64,000 bases of DNA, taken from NCBI RefSeq assembly GCF_037975245.1, contig NC_092568.1:20615001-20679000 (forward strand). Direction: 5' to 3'. Shown here one piece after another: positions 10,898-22,852 of the stretch. Numbering within the stretch: position 1 is the stretch's first letter; every line of letters starts with the position of its first letter. Origin of the DNA: Apostichopus japonicus (Eukaryota > Echinodermata > Holothuroidea > Aspidochirotida > Stichopodidae). The notes beneath the pieces were generated by a model. The model was not told where the DNA came from. It saw only the letters and a program-made list of their open reading frames with translations, and ran no database searches. Position numbers and translations under genes: made by a program.

Positions 10898-13800
10898 ATG
10901 CCAGCCTCATACAGATTACCACTCAAAATGGTTCCGCATCAATTCAGCAGGTGTCATAGCATTTTGAAGATGTTAGAAAGAAGTACTTCAACGACTAATT
11001 CATTCACACGGAAGCTGTCTTCGGATAGCAGTTCCTATGTTTCAGTCCAAGATGATGAAGAGATTAAAGGTCAGAACTTGAGATGTGACCAGAAGAGGAC
11101 ATGTCAGTAAATATGCCAGATTTTGATCAAGGGTTTTGCCAAGCCCAGACTGCTTTTGTAGTAACCCAAAAAATGTATTGAGGGATTATGACAGGCCTAC
11201 TGCATATTCCCCATTTTACAAATGAAGATTATAGAAGTTTACTCTTCTTCTTTTTCTTGGGGGGGGGGGGGGGGTCAGTTGTGGGTAGCAATATCAAATT
11301 TGATGCACCATTTGCTATCAGTACTTTGATCACTAATTATTTCAAGAAATTCAGAGTGTAATGCATGATCATCAAGATAGTTTTGTGCTTGGGCAATCTG
11401 CAACAATATCCACAATGTTAGTCAATTAAGTGTATAAACTTGCTGGTGTGTAATGGATACATAATAGGCGTCTGTTATATATATGTAGGTCACTGTAATA
11501 TTATTGAAGCTAGACTAAAGTATCTGCAAATTTACATTTCACCCTAAATGAGAGGAATCTTTAGAAAACACATAGGATACGTTTGCTTTTTTTTAAAACG
11601 TATGTCTTCGATGCCTGGTATGTCAATGCATACTATGAAGATTAGTAGCGTTGATGCAGTCTTCATTTTGTTTTCCCTGTTATTTATATGGCTTTGAATT
11701 AGGTGATTGTCATTTCAAGAACAGTGTTTTTAACTTCTAACCAGATTCATTCAAGTTTCTTGACTAATTCTAGATGTAAAGTAGTGTAGGTTTCATCCAA
11801 TTAGCAAATATTTAGGGCTATAAAATTTAATGAAAATAATGATTCACAAGCTTCAATTCTTGTATGCAAAATAGGATAGGTAACTCAAGTACGAAAATTT
11901 GGTAGGTATAAAAGAAGCGTCTATTTTTAATGTTGCAAAAAAAAACAGCAGAAGTTACCAAGACTTTTTACATATTTTAGTAGTTTTAAATTCATTAATC
12001 ATTTAAGCAACACTTACAAAAAATGCTGTTCCTGAAGGTATATTTCATCGGAAGAAAAGAGTAAGCAGTTTCAACCAAATGTGTTAAGTAACTATCGTTA
12101 AACGTGTTTGTTTTTTCAAAAACCTATATGAAGAAGTATTCAACTGTGGACAGGTGTGTGATGTGTTGAATGCATGTATTACAGTAGGCTATGTATTCAA
12201 CACACTATAACCACATACATGAATAATTGAACAGACTGTGTCATGGCATATATTTTATCCAGTACTGCAGTATTGATTTGCAAATTGATATGTACATATT
12301 ATGCAAAAATTTTGAACACAGGAACTATAGTATTTTATAAGACATGCATTTTAGAGTCTTCAAACTGCTAGACGAAAATCTGAACACTAAAAATGATTAC
12401 CCTGAGTCTATCTTTCTCTCCGATAGAGTTGGCCATTCTAACTCTTCAGAAGAAACCAATTAACACTTTTTGTCCAAATTTATTGAGAGATTTCACTATT
12501 GCTATCAAGAACATAGAGCAGGATAAAATCAAGAGGGCAGTTATCATCACTTCTGTGAGTATATGAATTTTTTTCTTTTCACTTTGCAGGCAGGGTGGGG
12601 GAGGAGGGGTGGGTGGGTGGGGAAAGGCAGGTATAGGGATATAGGATGAATGTACCTTGATTGATATCAATGGATATCGACTGGATCCTTCCATCTTTGG
12701 ACTGTTTGTTTGAGCATCAGCAGAAATTTACTTCTTGGGCCATGTATCACATGACTTTGTTTCAAATTGATGGCTTTCAATTGTAGAATTGATTTCCTGC
12801 TTGTGTTGAATATTCGGATTTAATTATACTCAACATTCAGAGGTTGGTTCCTTATTGAGGACCATAAAGAGGAGGTTTTACTTTCTGTGATGGAAATTTC
12901 ATCCAAATTGTTGTTTCATTAATGGTATTTTGTTAAAAGTCATTTTATCAAATTTTTGAGACCAAAATGGAAATTTGTCAGATTATGGGATATGTAAATC
13001 AAAAATTTCTCATTTTTATGTACCTGTCACTATTCTTGCTAATATTAATTTGTAAAGGATCTTACTGATTGTCTAGTGCTACCATGGAAGGGAGGGCAGA
13101 AACAACCCCTTCCCATCTCCATCCTGAAAATCAGGGGGAGGATGGAAGCAGCCACTTCTTGCCCCCCCCCCCAAGTGTGTGAAAATTTATATCTAATTGC
13201 TTTGCTGTCCTTTACATACAGGCTTTTCCTGGGCAATTTTCGGCAGGCATAGACCTGCCCTCTCTCCTGGGAAAGACATTGGAAGAAGTAAAGGAACTTT
13301 GGAGGTGGCTTCAAGCTTCTTGGTTGTCTGTTTATGGAACGAGATTGGTGACAATAGCAGCTATAAATGTGAGTAATCAATTTTAAAAAAGAGAACATTT
13401 CCCAGCATCACAAAAAAAGCTACCCAGCTGGTGAGAGTTTAACCAATTGATTGTGTTTCACCAAATTACTCTGTTTCAGTTTCAGAGCTTGCTCTGTAGT
13501 GTATCCTTAAATCTCAGACCTTTAAAGAAAAAGAATGACTATATAGATTAAGGGGTATCTGTACTTTAGGCCACAATGCCCAAGTGTTTAAAGCTTGAGT
13601 TTCATTATCCATCAGGTTTTCAGGTTTGCTTAGTATATTTAACAGTCTTTTTTCTTCTTCTTTCTTGTCTGTTTTTTCTCTACCAATGCAGTATTACTGA
13701 AAATAAGTATTGAACTGGATCAAATTGCTCCTGGGCCTTTTTACACATTATGAATGTTAATTACGGCCATAAGTTTCTAAAAAATGGATTCTTAAAATTC

Positions 13801-16800
13801 TGTCACCAAGATATATCTTCATGCCAGTACTTAAATGATACATAGTAATCAAATTGGAATTTATAAAGCAGAAAAATTAGTGTCTCTATATTGTTTCAAA
13901 TGTCTTGTTTACAGAACTGTATTCTCCTGGGATTTTTTAGCATCAAAAAGCCTTGAAAAGGTGCTTGAGTGTTTGGTTTTGTATTATTTTTTGAAGGGTC
14001 ATGCCATTGCAGCTGGGACTGCTTTTGCTATTGGATGCGACTACAGAATCATGGCAGAGGAGGACTACTTGGCCGGCTTGACAGTTATAAGAATGGTATT
14101 TCTTTCGATTTTGATCAGTGGTGTGCACCAAGGTGGTGTGGGGGGGGGGGGGGAGGTGGGTTGACTAAGGGTAAGGCTACAAAATCTACAACCCACAGCT
14201 TTGAAACTCCAAAATAGTGGGAGTTGACTTTGCCATGGAGTTTCATTTTCTTCTTCACTCTTAAATAATGTAGAATTATAATAGTAATAATAGCAATAAT
14301 GTTGATTTATGAAGCGCTTTATACCAAGGTTTCAAAGTGCTTTTTAAAGATGTTATATTACCCCTGGTCAATGATAACCTGTCCTGGAGACAATCTCTCC
14401 AGTCGGCTGCAGTTGTATACTGCGCCCAGTGACAAGTTACCCCACAGGTACCACTTTAACCCCTGGGTGGAGAGAGGCAATTGAGATAAAGCATCTTGCC
14501 CAAGGACACAACGTAATGAACTAGGCAGGAATCGAACCAGAAAATCTTGAATCACTAGTCCGACGACGCCTTAGCTAATTGGGCTCATCAGCAAGAATAA
14601 TTGTAAAAAGATTAATGAAATGATTACTATATAGATATAATATAGTGAATAAATTGTATGTCCATTGCTTGTTAAACATTTAATAATTAGGCCCTCTGAT
14701 TCTGGAGCTAAACTCTGATCTGTTCAAGGTTAGGGTTAACTGCAAAATATCTTGCAGCTCCATGGGAGACTACTCTTATGGGATGTTATTTAAAGGGCTG
14801 TCCTTATTAATTAAAGGACACCCACTTAATTCCCTTAAAATTAGTACTGTTAAGGAGGAAGATGCTGAACAGGGTTTAAAAAAAAAAAAGAGTAGGAAAA
14901 AAAAAAACGGTGTTGAAGGCCTAGAAAAGACAAAATGTGTTGATATTTCTGTGTACGTTTGATCTCATTCTCTATAGGGAATACCTGTTCCATTCTGGCT
15001 TTCAACTCAGATGGCAAATCTTCTCGGCAAACAGGAGGCAGCCAAGGCAGTTCAACTGGGTGTGTGGCAATATCAACTGGTCTTATCTAAAAACAACTAA
15101 TGTCATTTTTCATTTAGCAGAACACATTGTCAAAGGTTTAATGGTTAATGAGTTTGAATTTTTGAACAAAACCTCTTTTTTTTTAAAAGTGATTCTGTAC
15201 GAACAATTTTTCGTTTTGTTTTTAAATTTAGCGACCTCCCTGGCTATCTAATTTATGGTTATTATAAAGCCTAGTCTAGTGTTCAAAGCCTAGTGTTCAA
15301 AACCTAGTGTTCAAAGCCTAGTGTTCAAAACAATGCTCAATGAAAGGATGAGGATGGGTAGATTGACATGGGAGGAGGAATAAAATTGGGATCATTCTAA
15401 AGGGATCATTCCGAAGGGTGACCCTGCATCATGTCGGGTGCCTCTGCATCATGTAGAGTGACCATGTGTTATAAAGGGTTATCCTACATTACATAGGGTC
15501 ACCCTGCATTATGGAGGGTGGCCCTGCATTACAAAGGGTGAGCCTTCATAAGGTTTAATGAATATCATTATGCATGGGAATGAATAGATCACCTTCTATA
15601 ATTTTGAACAGTTTCAAATCACCATTCAATACTCAATCTGAACGTGCATAGCTTTTAACTTCTCTGTTTCTCCAGGAACTCTGTTTACAAGCCATCAAGC
15701 TTTGGAAAATGGTTTAGTGGATGAAATTGTGCCGTTGAACCGAGTATTTGAAAAAGCAAGACAGGAGGTGCCAAGATGGCTAGAAATACCAGGTAAAAAT
15801 AATAAACATCAAATGTCTCAAACCAAATTACAAAATTTATTTCGCTTTATGTCAGACGGTCACTCTTTTAAAAGTTAAATCATTCAAGGGCAGTCCCTTA
15901 TTTTTCTCCAAACATTCTTGATTATCATTTTAAAAATTATTAGTGAACAATTGTTATGAAATAGTGATACCATCTCTTTGATGTTACCGAAAAACTCCAT
16001 CGAGACACCTTACAGGCCTCTTATGTATTTATCTAGGTCATGGATTCAGTTTTCCCACGAGAAGTTTTTAACTATCTTATTGAATCTTGGTACAGGGCCT
16101 TTTCCCAAAATAGATTCCATTATGTCTGTGGAACATTCGAGAAGGTTCTCTCACGTGGTATGGAAGTTTCCATAGAAAGGGGATGGACTTCCAAACTCCC
16201 AACCAATCAGGGCAGATCAGTGCCAGCGCACTTATTTTTATATCGTTAAGTTAATACAGGATGGTCAGGTTATTGGCTGCCTACTGATTATGCGCAGTGA
16301 GATTTTATGGAAGTAAGGTTTAAAAGTAAAAGGGGGCCGAAAGTTTCATCACTCCGTCAGCGCTCCGTGATCAGCTCGTCGCTTCGTTACCATTTCATCA
16401 CTCCTTTTAATTGCTTAATTGACGGAGTCAAGTCAAGTCAAGTCAAATCATTGTAATTTAGTTTTATTTGTAAAGAGAATCGACAGAGAAGAAATTATAC
16501 CGAATCATTAATCAAATCCTATCTCGTCAAATTGCTTTTCTGTGAACTCATTGTTTTCTTCCGTTCGAGACATCTCCTGAAGAAGCATAAATACGGCATC
16601 AAGATATCCCAGTACCTTTCTATCGCGAGTCCCGATATAGTTTTACTATCGGAGGAAGCGGGCTCGTCACAATATTACACAATATGGAAGGTCTTGTAAA
16701 TCATCCTTTGGGATTACCAAGACGAGTGCAAGACATTCATGAGCTATGATTAAGAGAGAGGATTTGATTCTGCAATTCTAAAATAAAATATATCCCAAGT

Positions 16801-18096
16801 GCATTGTCTTCCAGATGATTGTGTCTTTGTTTTGTAGCAAAGTTAACTTGTTGACTTTCACAATAAAACTTCATTTTCCATAACTCATGTTACAAATGCA
16901 CCATAGTGTACAAAGTCTGGTAAACTTTTATTCTTATCCAAAAAGACTCAAATTGGTGTATGTAATAAGCAGTGGTAATCTCTCCCCTCCCCCCTCCGAT
17001 CCCCCCTCCCCTCCCCCACCCCCCAACAAGAGAAACAAACTAGACATTTAGCTCTAATTCATGTATGCTGAGTAAAACACTTTCTCAAAATTGTACATAT
17101 TTGATATAATGCAATTATCAGTAGGCTCAAACAGTGTTATTTCACACTGCAAACACATCCAACTGCTTACTGGCAACTGGTGTCCTGTTGTATGCAAATG
17201 CTGTTCTCACCAACTCCCTAGACTCCCAACCCAGCCCTGCAACCCCCCCCCCTCCAACCCACACCAAATTGGTGCAGATCACTTAGAATTAGCCAGATGG
17301 TTTACTGCCATCCAATTTTCTCAAAGGCTACTCATAGCTGACCCTAGGTAAATATTCTGTGAAAGTTTTTTGAGAACTTCATGAGTTAAGAAATGTCAGA
17401 TATCAATTTTTAATACATTTTCAAGAATACAAGTAACCTTTACAGGCAGCCCAGGGAACACAGACAGACAGTGCTAATGTCTTTGACACAGTCTATATTA
17501 TTGCAGAGAGGTGATATATATGTAAGACCCAACAATTGTTTCTACGAATGTAACTTTTTAAATCGCTCTCTCACCTTGTAAGCTCAGATCAGTACAGGTG
17601 AGGGGAGTGCTCAAAATTATAGAATTACTGAAGCTAGATGCTGAAATAAAATGTGTTGCCACTCTTATTTTAAATGAACCTTTTTCGGGAACAAGCTAAC
17701 GATCTGAAATCTTTCTTCAAATTTTTGTAAGGGTCAGCTCTGATGCTTAAGATGATATATCTAGGCACCTTCCAAATGTCTTGATAACCTTAATACAGAT
17801 GAAAGCTGAAATAACCTTCTTCCATATTTTGCCACAAATAATATATTTTTGGTTATCATGGTTATCTCTAAAAATAACTGCTGATTATTATCATTATTAT
17901 TATCTCTCTCCGTTCAGATCATGCCAGAGTGGCCATAAAGCAGGATCTCAGACAAAGTTTGATCGACCGAGTCAACGAGGTAAAAGATGTAGAAGTAGAT
18001 CAAAATGCTGCATTGGTAATGCAGCCTAATATACAAAGGAATATAGCTCGGGCTTTGAAAAGACTGAAGGAGAGGAAGAACAACAAACCTAGTTAA
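10898..18096 (+). CDS. ECI1: Enoyl-CoA delta isomerase 1 family protein (mitochondrial), complete, 7 exons
   Basis: Exons are 10898-11069, 12427-12554, 13222-13368, 13997-14095, 14978-15059, 15676-15792 and 17918-18096; splice sites are GT-AG and phases chain to 924 nt (307 aa; human ECI1 is 302 aa). The N-terminus is rich in Arg and Ser with few acidic residues, as expected of a mitochondrial presequence. The crotonase fold follows: KPINTF, FSAGIDL (oxyanion-hole loop), AINGHAIAAG, CDYRIMA, GIPVPFWL, GLVDEIVP and IPDHAR all align with ECI1. ECI1 shifts cis-3 or trans-3 enoyl-CoA to trans-2 enoyl-CoA so that beta-oxidation of unsaturated fatty acids can proceed. The general-base glutamate of the family (Glu165 in rat) aligns with Val179 here (GLTVIRMG against GLNE..LG). 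It may therefore be a diverged paralogue or a pseudoenzyme. No PTS1 signal is present at the C-terminus (NNKPS). An alternative start is the Met at 10928. Confidence 0.93.
14285..14590 (-). repeat. tRNA-derived SINE, family 2, copy 1
   Basis: Read on the minus strand it starts with a tRNA-like head: A-box-like TAGCTAAGGCGTCGTCGG, then B-box GGTTCGATTCC. The body runs to AAAGCGCTTCATAAATCAAC and a tail of ATTATTATT type. A second copy lies at 33795-34115. It sits in intron 4 of the ECI1-family gene, antisense. Confidence 0.8.
15267..15545. repeat. Two adjacent short tandem arrays
   Basis: At 15267-15330 a 14-15 base unit (CCTAGTGTTCAAAG/A) repeats four to five times. At about 15395-15545 a degenerate unit of roughly 20 bases built around GGGTGACCCTGCATCAT repeats about seven times. 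Both lie in ECI1-family intron 5 and show no coding potential. Confidence 0.75.
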
Positions 18097-19038
18097 TGAA
18101 TATCCAAACAACGTTTGGTACAAGGAGTTTGAGAGCCTGGCGTTTTCGATTCCAGCAAGATCTTCTTCTAAGTTGAACTGAAATAAACACAGTCCTTTTC
18201 TATCATTTCCTACTGACTAGGATTTTATAATCAACTATTCTAAGTGCCTAGAAGCATTGAAATTAATTGACTACATTTTTACTATTTGTTAGATAAAAGT
18301 ATTTGTTTGATCAATATAACAGACTGAGTGTAATTGTGTTCTCATCTTTCTTTTATGCATTTTTGTCATCATTGGTAGATTTTGACCCCAGCAAAAAAGT
18401 ATCAGAGGATACAAACTTGGGGGGTGGGGTGGGGGGAACCCTTCTGAAATGGCAATGTGCATTAGAAAGCAAGTATGATATATTTGAGCCAACCAAAAAG
18501 ATCTCATTTGTTTTAATATCATGATGATGTTAGCATCAATCTAAGAAAAGCTAGTCGTTGCAAATAGTTTTCTATTCTCAGAGGATTTTGTTCAAACTAG
18601 AGCACTGTTGATGCCCATTATTCATCAGTAAGACGACTTGAGCAGGATGCCATAAAATCATCTGTTAGGGTTAAACAGTTATTTTCAGTTTTTCATATTC
18701 TATCATTTAATTCTCAGTTAGGGTCGTTGATATAACGTTGTTGTGACGGCTTCTCTATGTGTACAAAACTGTAGCATGATGTTGAAATAGTTTGCTAGCT
18801 TCAAACCAGAACTGACTTCATGTACCATGATGTTCGACACATCTTCTTGCTTCAAAACTGCGACTTCTTACAATTCCAGTCTACATGTATATATATTACC
18901 ATCTGTAATCATCGCTTTGGTTCCATCATTGACAAAATTTAAATGTCCTTTTCAACAGCTATGGAGACGATGCAGCATAATACCTCTCGTATCTTCAGCT
19001 AGAAATGATTGCGACAAAGTCTAGAATCCAAGATTCCT
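18097..19038. other. Convergent intergenic gap between ECI1-family gene and CEBPZ
   Basis: The two genes end tail to tail with about 940 bases between stop codons, so this is mostly 3' UTR of both. It contains the ECI1-side polyadenylation signal. I see no exon here. The 73-77 codon ORFs on both strands around 18289-18524 cross a G run and match nothing I recognise. Confidence 0.55.
18182..18187 (+). terminator. Probable polyadenylation signal of the ECI1-family gene
   Basis: A canonical AATAAA lies 86 bases after the stop codon. It sits just beyond a copy of the GATCTTCTTC repeat core, so the short 3' UTR ends next to repeat-derived sequence. Confidence 0.5.
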
Positions 19039-22000
19039 TCATTTCTTGTTGCCCTTGGGTTTGCCGCCCTTTCCCTTCTTACTGAACCATCGGTGTCGTT
19101 TGTTGCCGCTTTTCTTGGCAGCGATGATTGATTTGGTGTCTCGACCCTTGATCCACTTGTGTCGATCCATTTCCCATTTGAGCTGTTTACGGTCTGCGTG
19201 AGGAAAAATTAAAGGTAGTGGAAAGGTGCACATCTCTCTTTCTGTTCATAGAAAAGACTTAACCAGTCGCACCAACGTTACAGATCATCAAGCAGGCAGT
19301 AACAGATTTTCCATACAGATTTTATCTCATTTCTCTTTCCCTCACAAACTTATGACGATCAAAGTTGGCGTCCCACAATCACACAACTGAACTCTGCTAA
19401 ACAATATTAGTTACATATGAAAAGTAATAGGAAAGTATCTATTCTTCACAAATGTAAAATTCATATACAAAACACCCAAAAAATGCAATTCTTAAAAAAA
19501 TGAAAAAAATTAATTATCATAGTAAGTAAAACATGAACAATCTTCAGCAAAACAAGTATTTCACAAAAAGGCAATGCCCTGCAGAGGGCAAAAATGCTGC
19601 AGTTCTATGAGTAATCTGGTAAATTATACACACACAAAACTTAAAAAGTGAAACAGCACTTACTTGCATTGTCCTTGTTAGATAATGCTTCCATGGTCAT
19701 GTGATCAAACTTAGCACTGACATTCTCATCAATCAAGGAAGAGAACTGTGGATTCAAAAAAAATGAAATGAAAAAAAAAAGTCAACAATAAATCTTTGTA
19801 TCGTAAACAGATGATCACTAGTTTTAGTTTTTACTCCAGTAGTTGTTACTGCAAGGTTTCACATGAACCACATGAAAAAAAAAATACACTTACTCCTCCC
19901 CCACTCCCCAAACATCCAAGAAGGAACAAAATAACTGGAAATGTTAGCCCTATTGCTGAAAAACCAATGCACAGACACATGTACTAAAATAAAAGCCTTT
20001 GTAGACCCAAGTATAAATTATCAAGTATCTTGTGAAAGGAAGAGGCTGCTGATACTGTTGAAAAAACAACAACCCCAACCAGTGAAGTAATTATTCATAT
20101 TTGTGGATATCAGATTGAATTTAGATCTATCATTAAAATGCACAATTGAAGGCATCAACAGTTCTCTTGGGGAAATCCAAAGGGAATCGTAATTGCTGGG
20201 ATGTTTAATCAATATTAATGACAGTGACAGAATCTGCATATTTCTGATTTTAACATGCACTGTAGGTTATTCTGCAATGGACTTGAATAGTAGTAGTAGG
20301 GTATTTCTACCGATGTTAAAATGATAATAATACGACCAACGAATCAGTTTCTGTTCAAGGAGTTCTCTAACCTTGTCAGCGTTATCTTGGAGCTCTGGGT
20401 CTTCACCGACGGTCGTCGTCGTCTTCTTTTTCCGTTTTTTCTGTCCTCCCTTTTTCTTGTTTCCACCTTTGTCAATGTTTGGGTTTGTTTTAGTTTTCTT
20501 CTTTGGTGGAGGAAGATCTTTAGTTTCTAAAGTAACAAACAAGTGAGATACATTTGAGGAATGAAGTATAACACCGTGATTAAGTAGCAGTGCTACCTCC
20601 TGTCTAATATTTTCCCCACATTGGAAAGAAATTTGCTCTTTGCAACTTATACAGGGTCCATTAAGTTTACCCATCATACTGACAGTGCTGTTCTCTCTCT
20701 CTCCCCCCCCCCCCCCCTTCCTATGAGGTTTACATGGCTAGTGAAGCATGATCAGCAGTGCCGAGTAAAGCACACAAAAATGTCTGAAGTCTGATCCACG
20801 CTCAGTTGAAGAAGTTGACATTTCACCAACTTTTTATAACTTACTGAAAATATTTGCATTTTATATATTTTTGTCAAGAATAGCTGTTCTATCTTGGAGG
20901 TAATCGTAGACGTTGGGAATCCTCATCGTTCTAGATTTGTAATTCATTTTTGGTTTCTATGATAATCGTAACCTTTGCATTCATGATGGCATATGTGTGT
21001 GTCTATGGGAGTGTTTGAGTGCGTTTGTGATGCCCAGCTTGTAAACACGATATCTCAAGAAGGGAAGGTCAGACCAGCCTTATAGTTAGTGTGTAGAAGT
21101 ACCACATTGAGTTCAAGAGGCCTATTGCTTTTGATGGAGGTCAAAAGTCATTTGGGGTCACCAGGGGTTAAAATGTGAAAACCTTCTTAAACACGGTATC
21201 TCAAGAAGGAAAGCTTGGGAGGACCTCATATTTAATGTGTAGAAGTACCACATTAAGTACAAGAAGCCTATTGTTTTTGGTGGAGGTCAAAGGGTCATTT
21301 GGGGTCACCAGGGGTCAAATTGTGAAAACCTCGTAAACACGATATCTCAAGAAGGGAACCATGGGCAGACCTCATATTTGTGTAGGAGTACCACATTGTG
21401 TAAAGGAAGCCTATCGTTTTTGGTGGGGGTCAAAGGTCATTTAGGGTCATCAGAGGTCAAATCGTGAAACCCTTGTAAACATGTACACCCTCACTATACA
21501 TTACGTCAGATTCATGAAGAAACTGCTCATGTAACATCATCGAAACCACAATGCATTTTTGCATTCTGTTTTTTAATTTTTTATCGTTGAAAATTGAATA
21601 TGAGACGCCAAATGACTTGCGTGAAGTCATTGGCTAAAGACACTACTGTATTATAAATATCTATTGGTAAGAAAAACTTGACTGACTTTTCTGAGTCACT
21701 TCACTCTTGTAAATGAGCAAACTCACAGTCACGACTCCTCATCATCACAACACTGCAAATTCCTGACCAATTTCAGAATGACAAATTTTTTCATTTAACG
21801 CACAAATCTCTTCCAGGAGGAGAATAGATTTTGACATCTATTGTTCAATGCAACACTTACCTTCATCATCCGACTCTGCAAAGCCCTCCTCATCAAACTC
21901 TGGTTCATCTTCGTTGTTGCCTTTGACGACGGCAAAAGTGCCCTTTTCACAGTCACCGCCTTCGTCAACGTCACTCTGGTCAAAGTCATCCTCTGAGAGG

Positions 22001-22804
22001 ACAGAGTCATCTTCGCTCTCTTCATCTGAAGAACTCCCATCTTCTGCCCCCTTCTTCTTCTTTGCTCTCTTTGTACTGAGGTCTCTGTTAGAGAAAGGGA
22101 GGACAACAACAAGTTCTAAGCAATAAGAACATTTCCATCTTTATGTTATTCTATGTATAGAGAAACCCAACTACTATGAGGGTAATGAGTTAACAATTCA
22201 TCGCAGAAAGTTTCTTTGCTGTTTGGTATATATTGCTACTCCAATCTGCGGATTCTGCGCATAGAATGGCAAATCTTACCACACGTATTACTTCATTGAC
22301 TTAAGATCTTCTACTATTTTGATGTCAATAAACCCCCCAACAAAAGGTGAGAGGGCAACTATCAACTTAGACCTCTCCCCCAAGCCTAGACAAGCTGACC
22401 ATCAGATAAAAAATGGTATTCTTATGAATGGTTGCTCTCTTACCGGGCAAAGTCCAAGCCATCTTCCAGGTCATCTTCATTTGCAAAGTTCTTAAAGTCA
22501 TCAATAACTTTATCCTCATCTTCATCATCGTTGCTTTCACCTGCTGCATCATCAGAGTCGACCTCTTCCATCAAATTATCCAGCTCTTCCTCTGTGAGTG
22601 ACAAACATGTTAATTTCATCTACAGAGCTCTCAAACGTCTGCCTATGTCGAGACATTTTACAATACCTACGATGTGTCTAAATTGCACAGTTCACACGTA
22701 ACCTGTACCAACATCTATATATAAATATATATGGCTAAAATATGACACATGTCGACATCTTTCTATACGTACGGTTCAATGTGACATTTATGCCAAATCT
22801 CTAA

Positions 22805-22852
<48 letters not shown>

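Noticed and set aside
20267-20677. 136-codon minus ORF as a separate gene
   Set aside because: Only its central part (20372-20526) is real, as CEBPZ exon 22; the rest is intron read-through.
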